Assembly (NCBI GenBank): GCA_965662885.1
Contig: CBFIJI010000091.1
Coordinates: 1 to 8,673 of the forward strand
DNA from: CBFIJI01 sp965662885
GTDB lineage: Bacteria; Bacteroidota; Bacteroidia; Flavobacteriales; Flavobacteriaceae
Length of the DNA: 8,673 nt
Direction: 5' to 3'
Part shown: one piece after another, positions 1-6,645 of the stretch
Layout: every line of letters starts with the position of its first letter
Numbering within the stretch: the first letter of the stretch is position 1
Translations under genes and position numbers: made by a program
Notes under the pieces: model-generated
The model's database searches: none
The model's input: only the letters and a program-made list of their open reading frames with translations
What the model was told of the DNA's origin: nothing

Positions 1-75
1 GGTTTCCCTTTATTGGGTATCCCAGAACCCTTGAATAAGGATTTAAACAAACCAAGTGGTGAGACCTCTAAATAA
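1..75 (+). CDS. C-terminal end of an unidentified protein (5'-partial)
   Basis: Frame 1 is open from the left edge to a TAA at 73-75, giving 24 residues that begin GFPLLGIPEPLNKDL and end in GETSK. The tail is rich in proline, asparagine and lysine and carries no motif I can assign to a family. It precedes two glycoside hydrolases on the same strand, so it may belong to the same carbohydrate-utilisation locus, for example as another hydrolase, a sulfatase or a transporter. That is inference from position only. A 189-nt spacer separates it from the next gene, so it need not share a transcript with it. The open frame is short enough to be chance, but it ends cleanly and is followed by sequence that looks non-coding. 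Confidence 0.45.
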   Translation, partial: GFPLLGIPEPLNKDLNKPSGETSK

Positions 76-150
76 AAGTTAGTTATCAAAATATAAATGA
101 AGTAGGTTAATAGTTAGTTGAGATTTAGTTTTAGTAAATTTTTTAATTTT

Positions 151-178
151 ACCTACTTAATCATATGATTAAGTAGGT
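151..178. repeat. Perfect 28-bp palindrome (14-bp arms, no spacer)
   Basis: The left arm ACCTACTTAATCAT is followed at once by its exact reverse complement ATGATTAAGTAGGT, so the dyad axis lies between 164 and 165. As RNA it could fold into a 12-bp stem with a 4-nt loop. No T-run follows it on either strand: on the + strand it is followed by GGGTTAAAG, and the T-rich stretch (141-150) lies before it. It therefore does not look like a standard intrinsic terminator. It sits about 90 nt upstream of the first glycoside hydrolase start. A symmetric operator for a dimeric regulator, or an mRNA hairpin in the leader or trailer, are the plausible roles. The symmetry is seen directly; the role is inferred. 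Confidence 0.75.
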
Positions 179-264
179 GGGTTAAAGAAAATGTTAATCA
201 AGTAATATTTATAGCTCCACTTTTTGTTACAAGAATACTTTTTTGTTAAATTAAATATTAAAAA

Positions 265-1353
265 ATGAGGAATTTTATTTTAATTATAAATGTTGCCATA
301 TTAATGATGAATATGAGCTTTTCGCAAGAAAAACATACATTAATTAATAGCAAATGGTCTATAGAAAAAGCAAACGATTGGTATAAAAAGCATAAGTGGA
401 TAACAGGAGCAAATTTTAATCCAAGTACAGCCATAAATCAATTAGGGATGTGGCAAAAAAGCACTTTTGATTTAGAGACTATAGATAAAGAATTAGGATT
501 TGCGCAAAGTATTGGTTTTAACACAATGAGAGTTTACCTCCATAGTTTAGCATATAAGGTAGATCCAGTTGGTTTTAAAAAAAGAATGGAATCCTATTTA
601 CAGGTTGCCAACAAACGTGGTATAAAAACAATGTTTGTGTTTTTTGATGATGTATGGGATAAAACACCAAAAATTGGTAAGCAGCCAGAGCCTAAGCCTG
701 GGGTTCATAATTCTGGCTGGGTACAAGATCCTGGAGATCCCGCATCAAAAGAATTAAAAAACTTCTCAGAGTTAGAAACTTATGTTAAAGATATTCTAGA
801 AACGTTTTCAAAAGACTCAAGAATCTTAATGTGGGATTTATATAATGAGCCCGGTAACTCTGGTAAATTTAGTGCCTCGATTCCCCTATTAAAGAAAGTG
901 TTTGTTTGGGCACGAGAAGTAAACCCTTCTCAACCTATAACTGTTGGAATTTGGCAATGGAATAAGAAATTTCAAGAGCTCAATGAAATTCAAGTCTTAA
1001 ACTCAGATGTAGTCACATATCACCATTATGGCGAACCAAACGACCATTTAAAAATAATTAATTTGCTTAAAACCCATGGTAGGCCTTTAATCTGTACTGA
1101 ATATATGGCTAGAACTCGTAATAGCAGATTTTCCAACATCTTACCATTATTAAAAGACGAACATGTTGGAGCTATTAATTGGGGGTTAGTAGCCGGTAAG
1201 TCAAATACAATTTACGCTTGGGATACACCTATAGAAAGTGGTGAAGAACCAAATGAGTGGTTTCATGATGTTTTTAGAAAAGATGGCACTCCTTACCGCG
1301 AAGATGAAATAAGGTTAATACGTAAATTAAATTCAATAGAAAATAATAACTAA
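265..1353 (+). CDS. Secreted clan GH-A glycoside hydrolase (GH5-like, cellulase family)
   Basis: This 362-residue protein has an N-terminal signal peptide (about residues 1-20, hydrophobic run then MSFS before QEK), so it is exported. The rest reads as one (beta/alpha)8 barrel of clan GH-A: an arginine in NTMRVY (R89), the acid/base glutamate in WDLYNEP (N194-E195), a histidine/tyrosine motif THYHHYG-like at 251-256, and the nucleophile glutamate in ICTEYMAR (E279), followed by an aromatic in INWGL (W306). These motifs fit a retaining beta-glycanase. Relatives in Bacteroidota are often named '1,4-beta-xylanase' or 'cellulase family glycosylhydrolase', but the substrate cannot be read from sequence. 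There is no accessory binding domain. The ATG at 265 gives the full signal peptide, and its upstream region is A-rich with no Shine-Dalgarno. A GH43 gene follows after 3 nt, implying co-transcription and joint action on one polysaccharide. Confidence 0.88.
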   Translation: MRNFILIINVAILMMNMSFSQEKHTLINSKWSIEKANDWYKKHKWITGANFNPSTAINQLGMWQKSTFDLETIDKELGFAQSIGFNTMRVYLHSLAYKVDPVGFKKRMESYLQVANKRGIKTMFVFFDDVWDKTPKIGKQPEPKPGVHNSGWVQDPGDPASKELKNFSELETYVKDILETFSKDSRILMWDLYNEPGNSGKFSASIPLLKKVFVWAREVNPSQPITVGIWQWNKKFQELNEIQVLNSDVVTYHHYGEPNDHLKIINLLKTHGRPLICTEYMARTRNSRFSNILPLLKDEHVGAINWGLVAGKSNTIYAWDTPIESGEEPNEWFHDVFRKDGTPYREDEIRLIRKLNSIENNN

Positions 1354-1356
1354 AAT

Positions 1357-2538
1357 ATGGAGGTATCGAATAGTTTTCTATTAAGAATAAAAAATATATT
1401 CTTACTTTCTATTAGTATCATTTTTCTGTTTTCTTGTAAAAATGAAAAAAATAAAAGTCTCAAGTCAGAATCTAAACAGTCGACTGTCCATGCCCAAAAG
1501 GAATTTAGTTATAAAAACCCTCTTGGTTTAAAAGTAGCTGACCCCTTTATACTAGATAATGGAGATGGAACATATTATCTGTATGGTACAGGAGGTGGTG
1601 CGGTTGATGGATTTTCAACATATTCTTCAACTAATCTAGTAGATTGGAAATACGAAGGGCAAATATTTTATGGCAATAGAGATAGCACTTGGTCCGAAAG
1701 CGCCTTTTGGGCACCAGAATGTTACAAAGTTGATGGAAAATACTATCTTTTTTATAGTGCTAACTGGAAATATAACCCAACAAACGAAGATGAGAACTTT
1801 CACATTGGCGTAGCGGTTTCAGACAAACCAACAGGTCCATTTCTTGACTTACAAAATGAACCATTATTTCAGCCTGGTTATCCAGTAATTGATGCCAATG
1901 TAATTCAGGATGATACCGGAAAGTATTATTTGTATTATTCTCGAGCTTGTTATAAACACCCTGTTGAAAGTGACATTGCAACATGGGCTAAGAATAAAGG
2001 ATTATTTGATGAGATTGAGGAAAGTTGGGTATATGGAATAGAATTGAGTCCAGATTTCAGGTCTGTAATTGGTGAGCCTAAGTTATTGCTTCGTCCACCA
2101 TTAAAAATGGATGATATAAATACAGAATGGGAAAGTAGGTCTATTACATCAAAAGAAATAAATAGAAGATGGACAGAAGGATCATTTACCTTTAAACACA
2201 AGAATAAATATTACATTATGTACTCTGCCAATTATTATGCAGGTGAGAATTATGCCATAGGTTATGCAACAGGAGACTCGCCATTAGGACCATTCGTGAA
2301 ATCAAATAACAATCCAATTTTAGAAAAAAATACTCATGAGGGTGGAGAAGTTACAGGAACTGGACATAATAGTGTACTATTTCTAAATAATAGTGACAAG
2401 ATGTTATGTATATATCATGGAAGAACCAAGGCTACAGGTAATGAAAGGGTAATCTTTATTGATGAAATGAAAATTTCTGATGAAGGCTTACTGACGGTTT
2501 CTGGACCGTCAACCAGTTCCAAAAAGATTAAACTTTAA
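1357..2538 (+). CDS. Glycoside hydrolase family 43 lipoprotein (arabinosidase/xylosidase type)
   Basis: The protein has 393 residues. Residues 1-27 form a lipoprotein signal: a basic start, a hydrophobic stretch, then LFSC with the acylated cysteine at C27, followed by a polar Lys/Asn/Ser linker to about residue 50. The remainder matches the five-bladed beta-propeller of GH43, an inverting family. The three catalytic acids are visible: the general base in VADPFIL (D62), the pKa-modulating aspartate in PVIDANV (D179) and the general acid in RWTEGSF (E274). H337 in GTGHNSV suits the central histidine. GH43 enzymes usually remove arabinose or xylose from hemicellulose or pectin side chains; the exact specificity is unknown here. 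It would be membrane-anchored, possibly on the cell surface. It starts 3 nt after the GH5-like gene, so the pair is almost surely one operon. Confidence 0.9.
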   Translation: MEVSNSFLLRIKNIFLLSISIIFLFSCKNEKNKSLKSESKQSTVHAQKEFSYKNPLGLKVADPFILDNGDGTYYLYGTGGGAVDGFSTYSSTNLVDWKYEGQIFYGNRDSTWSESAFWAPECYKVDGKYYLFYSANWKYNPTNEDENFHIGVAVSDKPTGPFLDLQNEPLFQPGYPVIDANVIQDDTGKYYLYYSRACYKHPVESDIATWAKNKGLFDEIEESWVYGIELSPDFRSVIGEPKLLLRPPLKMDDINTEWESRSITSKEINRRWTEGSFTFKHKNKYYIMYSANYYAGENYAIGYATGDSPLGPFVKSNNNPILEKNTHEGGEVTGTGHNSVLFLNNSDKMLCIYHGRTKATGNERVIFIDEMKISDEGLLTVSGPSTSSKKIKL

Positions 2539-2569
2539 GTTAAACATTGCCAAAAATAAAAACGAGGAA

Positions 2570-2605
2570 ATTTTACTCCTTTCTTCAATTTAATGAAGGT
2601 AAAAT
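2570..2605 (+). repeat. Imperfect stem-loop after the GH43 gene
   Basis: ATTTTAC at 2570-2576 is complementary to GTAAAAT at 2599-2605, and CTTCA at 2583-2587 to TGAAG at 2594-2598. This gives a 7-bp outer stem and a 5-bp inner stem with a one-sided 6-nt bulge and a 6-nt loop. It starts 32 nt after the GH43 stop codon and is AT-rich, so it is only moderately stable. It may protect the 3' end of the hydrolase mRNA or form part of the termination region with the next hairpin. Base pairing is seen; function is inferred. Confidence 0.4.
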
Positions 2606-2609
2606 AAAT

Positions 2610-2652
2610 CAGTCTTTTAGTTGGCAAAGACTGGCATACTGGCTTTTTTTTT
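2610..2652 (+). terminator. Candidate intrinsic terminator (stem-loop then T9)
   Basis: CAGTCTTT at 2610-2617 pairs perfectly with AAAGACTG at 2626-2633 around an 8-nt loop. Ten bases later comes a run of nine T (2644-2652). The gap between stem and T-run is longer than in a textbook terminator and contains a repeated ACTGGC (2630-2635 and 2638-2643), so the call is tentative. Its position between the hydrolase pair and the FAD oxidoreductase, in a spacer with no other supported gene, fits the end of the hydrolase transcript. Confidence 0.4.
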
Positions 2653-2723
2653 GAACGAAATCTAAAGAAAATAACGGTATTTTTTTTTAAAATTTCATAA
2701 AGAATTTTACTTAATTTTAATAC

Positions 2724-3848
2724 ATGATTAGCTATTGGGAAAAATCCGAATTCACCCACTATGACCTCATTGTGATTGGAGGCGGAATCACTGGCCTTTT
2801 TTGTGCTTTAGAATTTCGTAAAAAAAATCCTACGGCATCCATCGCTGTTTTTGAACAGGGTATTTTTCCAGATGGAGCAAGTACCAAAAATGCAGGTTTT
2901 GCTTGCTTTGGTTCAATAACCGAATTAATTGATGACGAAGCCAAAATGGGAAGTACAGCTTTATTATCACTCCTAGAAAGAAGGGTTAAAGGACTTGAAA
3001 AGCTTCGAAAAACACTTGGAGACTCTACCATAGATTTTCAGCAAAATGGTGGCTATGAGTTATTTTTTAACGAGCAAACCCCCAATGAAGCAACCATCCA
3101 TAAATTCAACTCCCTATTACATCCTCTTTTTAAATCAGATGTTTTTTCAAAAGACATCACAGCCGTAGAACGTTTTGGATTTTCCTCTACGTCTGTCAGT
3201 GCGGTCATTAAAAATCCATTTGAAGCACAAATCAATACTGGAATGATGATGGGTGGACTTTTAAAAAAAGTGCGGGAACAAAATATTGTTGTTTATTCCA
3301 ATACCAAGGTAGCCCAGCTCGAAACTTCTCCAAACAATAACCAAGTTAGTGTCCAATATAAAGGGAATAACATCCATTTTAAATCGACCTTTTTAGCCAT
3401 TTGCAACAATGCCTTTGCAAAACAATTTTCACCAGAATCTGAAATCAAGCCTGGCCGTGGGCTAGTTGTTTTAACCAAACCTATTGACCATTTAAAGATC
3501 AAAGGATGTTTTCATTACAAGGAAGGTTACTATTATTTTAGAAACATCCACAATCGTATTTTATTCGGTGGCGGACGTGAACTAGATATTCAAGGAGAAA
3601 CCACTACCGAACACGGAATTAATGCCAAAATAAAAGAACAACTCCTCAATGATTTAGCGAAATTTATCCACCCAGGTACTGTCCCAAAAATCGAAATGGA
3701 ATGGACAGGGATTATGGCTTTTGGTAAAACCAAACAACCCATTGTCCAAAAAATCAATGAAACCGCTGCCATGGGGGTTCGTTTAGGCGGTATGGGAGTT
3801 GCTTTAGGGAGTCTTATTGGAAAAGAAACTTGTGATCTTTTAAACTAA
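2724..3848 (+). CDS. FAD-dependent oxidoreductase, DAO family
   Basis: This 374-residue protein has a Rossmann dinucleotide-binding motif near its N-terminus, DLIVIGGGITGLFCA (about 14-28), and an acidic residue at the end of the second strand (E44 in VFEQG) that would bind the ribose of FAD. The loop GASTKNAGFACFG (51-63) is typical of DAO-family enzymes, which oxidise amines or amino acids and include glycine and D-amino-acid oxidases. The C-terminal GVRLGGMGVALGS completes the FAD site. No signal peptide is visible, so it should be cytoplasmic. The substrate cannot be told. The ATG at 2724 leaves 13 residues before the first beta strand, a normal distance. It lies after the putative terminator and 55 nt before the sugar dehydrogenase gene, with no obvious functional link to either neighbour. 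The family is clear; the reaction is open. Confidence 0.85.
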   Translation: MISYWEKSEFTHYDLIVIGGGITGLFCALEFRKKNPTASIAVFEQGIFPDGASTKNAGFACFGSITELIDDEAKMGSTALLSLLERRVKGLEKLRKTLGDSTIDFQQNGGYELFFNEQTPNEATIHKFNSLLHPLFKSDVFSKDITAVERFGFSSTSVSAVIKNPFEAQINTGMMMGGLLKKVREQNIVVYSNTKVAQLETSPNNNQVSVQYKGNNIHFKSTFLAICNNAFAKQFSPESEIKPGRGLVVLTKPIDHLKIKGCFHYKEGYYYFRNIHNRILFGGGRELDIQGETTTEHGINAKIKEQLLNDLAKFIHPGTVPKIEMEWTGIMAFGKTKQPIVQKINETAAMGVRLGGMGVALGSLIGKETCDLLN

Positions 3849-3903
3849 AATTTATTTAATTGAAGTGCAATTTGTATTTTAACACCGTATAAATGTCAAC
3901 CAA

Positions 3904-5028
3904 ATGAAACCACTACAGATTCTCCCCTTTTTTGTTATATGCAGCATACAACTATCGTGTGCACAAGACAACCCACCATTTATAGAAACTCCTACAGAAA
4001 CAGCCTACACCTATGAGGTCGTTATTGACAGTATTGACATTCCTTGGGGAATGGACTTTATTTCTGAAAAAGAGCTCTTAGTTACCGAAAAGTCTGGGAC
4101 TCTTTACCGTGTTGCAGCAGGAAAGAAAACAGCAATTGAAGGCTTGCCCGAAGTCTATGTTCGTGGGCAAGGCGGATTGATGGATGTTGCACTACATCCA
4201 GACTTTAAAACCAATAACACCATTTATTTTACGGCAGGAAGAAGCATTGACTCAGAAGAACGCGGAGGCAATACCTCCTTGTATAGTGCCGTTTTAAATG
4301 CAAATAAATTAAGTAATGTCCAATTACTTTACAGAGCCTTTCCCAACAGTAGAAAAGGACAACATTGGGGGTCACGAATTGTTTTTGATGATGAAGGGCA
4401 CTTGTTCTTTTCCATTGGAGACCGAGGTAATCGTGATGTCAACCCACAAGACCTCAGCAGAGATGGTGGTAAAATCTATCGGTTAAATTTAGATGGAAGC
4501 ATTCCTGACGACAATCCATTTGTTGCAGAAAACGATGCCAAAAAAGCCATTTTCTCCTATGGTCATCGGAATCCACAAGCTATGATTGTTCATCCAGAAA
4601 CTGGGGAAGTTTGGGAAGCCGAACACGGACCACAAGGCGGGGATGAAATCAATATTGCTGAAAAAGGCAAAAATTACGGATGGCCAGTCATTACCTACGG
4701 AATCAACTATAGCGGAACTGCCATTACCGACAAAACGGCTATGGAAGGAATGGAACAACCGCTCTATTATTGGATCCCATCAATTGCTCCTAGTGGTATG
4801 GCCTTTTCCAGTTCGGGTATTTACAAAGAATGGAAAGGGGATTTATTTGTGGGATCGTTAAAATTTGAATACTTAGAACGATTAGTTCTCGAAAATAACA
4901 AAGTAGTGAGAAGAGAAAAAGTATTGGATAAAATTGGAAGAGTACGTAATGTAGAAGAAGGACCAGATGGATTTCTGTATGTGGGCGTTGAAGGAAAAGG
5001 AATTTTAAAAATTATCCCCGCAAAATGA
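3904..5028 (+). CDS. PQQ-dependent aldose sugar dehydrogenase (soluble, YliI/Asd type)
   Basis: The protein has 374 residues, with an export signal at 1-19 ending in QLSC-AQDN. The cysteine suggests a lipoprotein, although glutamine at the -3 position is unusual for a lipobox. The body matches the six-bladed propeller of the glucose/sorbosone dehydrogenase family (GSDH): RGQGGLMDVALHPDF (about 87-101), GQHWGSRIVF (H154 is the probable catalytic base), FFSIGDRGNRD (168-178), YGHRNPQ (219-225), EAEHGPQGGDEIN (238-250) and NYGWP (257-261). Family members oxidise aldoses to lactones in the periplasm using PQQ and Ca2+. The stop codon overlaps the start of a cytochrome c gene (ATGA), which gives a natural electron acceptor. 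No PQQ synthesis genes are in the window, so the cofactor may come from elsewhere in the genome or from the environment. Confidence 0.88.
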   Translation: MKPLQILPFFVICSIQLSCAQDNPPFIETPTETAYTYEVVIDSIDIPWGMDFISEKELLVTEKSGTLYRVAAGKKTAIEGLPEVYVRGQGGLMDVALHPDFKTNNTIYFTAGRSIDSEERGGNTSLYSAVLNANKLSNVQLLYRAFPNSRKGQHWGSRIVFDDEGHLFFSIGDRGNRDVNPQDLSRDGGKIYRLNLDGSIPDDNPFVAENDAKKAIFSYGHRNPQAMIVHPETGEVWEAEHGPQGGDEINIAEKGKNYGWPVITYGINYSGTAITDKTAMEGMEQPLYYWIPSIAPSGMAFSSSGIYKEWKGDLFVGSLKFEYLERLVLENNKVVRREKVLDKIGRVRNVEEGPDGFLYVGVEGKGILKIIPAK

Positions 5029-5429
5029 AGCTATTTTTAGGGATTTATACACTAATACTAATCGTGGGTATCCATCTTGTTTTCCAAGAGAAAACACTGG
5101 AACAAAGCATAAGCGACGGAAAAGAGATTTATCAAGACTTTTGCGTTCAATGTCATTTACCCAAAGGACAAGGTGTCTCTGGAGTATTCCCACCTTTAAA
5201 CCAATCAGACTATCTGATGGACGATATTGATCGGAGTATTGCTGCTGTCAAATATGGACTCAAAGGACCCATTCGAGTTAATGGCGAAAACTATAATGGC
5301 GTTATGGTTGGTCAAGGTCTCTATGATGATGAAGTGGCCGATGTGATGAACTATATCCTTCATTCATGGGACAATAAATCAACTGAATTTATAACCGAAA
5401 AACGAGTAACTGCGATCAGCGAAAACTAA
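5025..5429 (+). CDS. Small mono-heme c-type cytochrome
   Basis: This 134-residue protein has a hydrophobic N-terminus (about 4-20) that acts as a signal peptide or membrane anchor. It has a single heme-attachment motif, CVQCH (C40, C43, H44), in the context YQDFCVQCHLPKGQG, typical of class I cytochrome c. The downstream methionine in YNGVMVGQ (M94) is the likely sixth heme ligand. A C-terminal helix with the pattern DEVADVMNYILHSW (about 102-115) completes the fold. The start ATG overlaps the stop of the PQQ dehydrogenase gene by 4 nt, which indicates translational coupling. The natural reading is that this cytochrome takes electrons from the dehydrogenase in the periplasm and passes them to a terminal oxidase. 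That partnership is inferred from gene order and not shown by sequence. Confidence 0.9.
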   Translation: MKLFLGIYTLILIVGIHLVFQEKTLEQSISDGKEIYQDFCVQCHLPKGQGVSGVFPPLNQSDYLMDDIDRSIAAVKYGLKGPIRVNGENYNGVMVGQGLYDDEVADVMNYILHSWDNKSTEFITEKRVTAISEN

Positions 5430-5452
5430 TTTAAATCCCCCAATTCACTCCA

Positions 5453-5779
5453 ATGGAAAGAAAAAGCAAGTGGTGGAATAAGCTTTCACCCTATCGAATT
5501 TACATCACCTATGGCGGAATCCTTTTGTTGTTCCTTATTTGGATGTTTTTTATTGACACCCACTCTTGGAAAATTCACTCAGAACTCAACAAGGAAATTG
5601 AACAACTAGAGCTGCAAAAGGAAGCCTTACAAAAAATTATAGTTAACGACAAAGCAACTATTGAGCAACTAAAAAACACAGACAGCTTAGAACGTTTTGC
5701 ACGAGAAAATTACGGTCATAAAAAAGAAAAAGAAACTATTTTTATCATTGAAACAGAGGATAGTTTATCAAAAAAGTAA
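5453..5779 (+). CDS. Septum formation initiator family protein (FtsB/DivIC-like)
   Basis: The protein has 108 residues, usual for the family. A short basic cytoplasmic tail is followed by one transmembrane segment (about 16-34, ITYGGILLLFLIWMFF), then a coiled coil rich in Glu, Leu, Gln and Lys (about 40-75), and the conserved block LERFARENYGHKK (79-91). This architecture is that of FtsB/DivIC, which joins FtsL and FtsQ/DivIB in the divisome and links it to septal peptidoglycan synthesis. It lies 23 nt after the cytochrome gene and may be on the same transcript. A 95-nt AT-rich spacer then separates it from parA. The family call is firm; the FtsB versus DivIC name is a matter of convention in this phylum. 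Confidence 0.85.
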   Translation: MERKSKWWNKLSPYRIYITYGGILLLFLIWMFFIDTHSWKIHSELNKEIEQLELQKEALQKIIVNDKATIEQLKNTDSLERFARENYGHKKEKETIFIIETEDSLSKK

Positions 5780-5822
5780 ATGGTTGTTTTTTTAAAAAAT
5801 TAAGTTTATTTTAAAAATTATA

Positions 5823-5856
5823 TTGTTTTATAGCCATTTAAATAATTGTACTTTTA
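5823..5856 (+). promoter_or_regulatory. Candidate Bacteroidota-type promoter for the parA operon
   Basis: TTG at 5823-5825 lies 23 nt before TACTTTTA at 5849-5856. Flavobacterial promoters follow TTG, a spacer of about 17-23 nt, then TAnnTTTG. The -7 element here matches seven of eight positions (A in place of the last G), and the spacer is at the long end. The spacer between the ftsB-like gene and parA is the obvious place for a promoter, since parA starts at 5875. In such AT-rich DNA a match this good can occur by chance. Confidence 0.35.
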
Positions 5857-5874
5857 GACCAGATTTAAACGACC

Positions 5875-6642
5875 ATGGGAAAAATAATTGCAATCGCAAA
5901 TCAAAAAGGAGGAGTTGGAAAGACCACAACAGCGGTCAACCTTGCATCTGCTCTTGGAGTTCTCGAGAAAAAGGTTTTATTGGTTGATGCTGACCCACAA
6001 GCGAATGCAACTTCAGGTTTAGGAGTCGTTCTCGAAGAAGGACATCCAGGTACCTATGAGTTGTTGGAGCATATTGAAGATGTTTCTAAAACAATTTTAA
6101 AAACGAACAGCACCAATGTAGATATAGTTCCTTCCCATATTGATTTGGTGGCTACTGAAATTGAATTGGTCGATAAAGAGGATCGGGAATTAATGCTTAA
6201 AAAAGCACTCGTAAAAGTAGCCAGTCAATACGATTATATCTTGATTGATTGCGCCCCCTCCCTTGGTTTAATTACCTTAAACGCACTAACCGCAGCAAAT
6301 TCTGTGATTATTCCTATACAATGTGAATATTTTGCTTTAGAAGGCCTTGGAAAACTTCTCAACACCATTAAAAGTGTCCAAAAGATTCACAATGCCGATC
6401 TAGATATTGAAGGTTTGTTGTTGACCATGTATGATACGCGTTTACGCCTTTCCAATCAGGTGGTTGAAGAAGTAAAAAAACATTTTGGAAAAATGGTGTT
6501 TAAAACCATCATTCAAAGAAATACCCGTATCAGTGAAGCACCTAGTTTTGGAGAAGACATCATCACCTATGATGCCACCAGCCGCGGTGCCAAGAGCTAT
6601 TTATCGCTCGGAAATGAATTAATTAAAAAAAACAAAGCATAA
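5875..6642 (+). CDS. parA: Chromosome partitioning ATPase ParA (Soj)
   Basis: This 255-residue protein is the length of chromosomal ParA/Soj and lacks the N-terminal DNA-binding extension of the longer plasmid type. It has the deviant Walker A motif KGGVGKTT (K11 signature lysine, K16), the Walker A' segment LLVDADPQANAT (37-46) and Walker B YILIDCAPS (D125). The C-terminal stretch RISEAPSFG is also typical. ATP-bound dimers bind DNA non-specifically, and ParB stimulates hydrolysis, which moves origin regions apart. parB follows after 3 nt, which confirms the assignment. The ATG at 5875 places the first beta strand IIAIANQ directly after the start, as in the family. A role in placing the origin is expected from knowledge of the family. 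Confidence 0.96.
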   Translation: MGKIIAIANQKGGVGKTTTAVNLASALGVLEKKVLLVDADPQANATSGLGVVLEEGHPGTYELLEHIEDVSKTILKTNSTNVDIVPSHIDLVATEIELVDKEDRELMLKKALVKVASQYDYILIDCAPSLGLITLNALTAANSVIIPIQCEYFALEGLGKLLNTIKSVQKIHNADLDIEGLLLTMYDTRLRLSNQVVEEVKKHFGKMVFKTIIQRNTRISEAPSFGEDIITYDATSRGAKSYLSLGNELIKKNKA

Positions 6643-6645
6643 GCT

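Noticed and set aside
236..245. TACTTTTTTG before the GH5-like gene as a -7 promoter element
   Set aside because: It has two extra T relative to TAnnTTTG, and the nearest TTG upstream (224-226) is too close to serve as the -33 element.
2651..2685. TTG at 2651 with TATTTTTT at 2678 as a promoter for the FAD oxidoreductase
   Set aside because: The spacer is 24 nt and the -7 element is a plain T-run lacking the final G; such matches are expected by chance in this A/T-rich spacer.
2535..2759. Minus-strand open frame of 74 codons spanning the spacer before the FAD oxidoreductase
   Set aside because: It overlaps the end of GH43 and the start of the FAD gene, is a low-complexity Lys/Phe-rich translation of A/T runs, and has no recognisable motif.
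4586..4861. Plus-strand 91-codon frame inside the PQQ dehydrogenase gene
   Set aside because: It lies wholly within a gene with clear family motifs and its translation shows no domain; a frame shadow.
5784..5822. A/T self-complementary runs after the ftsB-like gene as a terminator
   Set aside because: Only T-run/A-run pairing without G/C pairs; too weak to support a terminator call.
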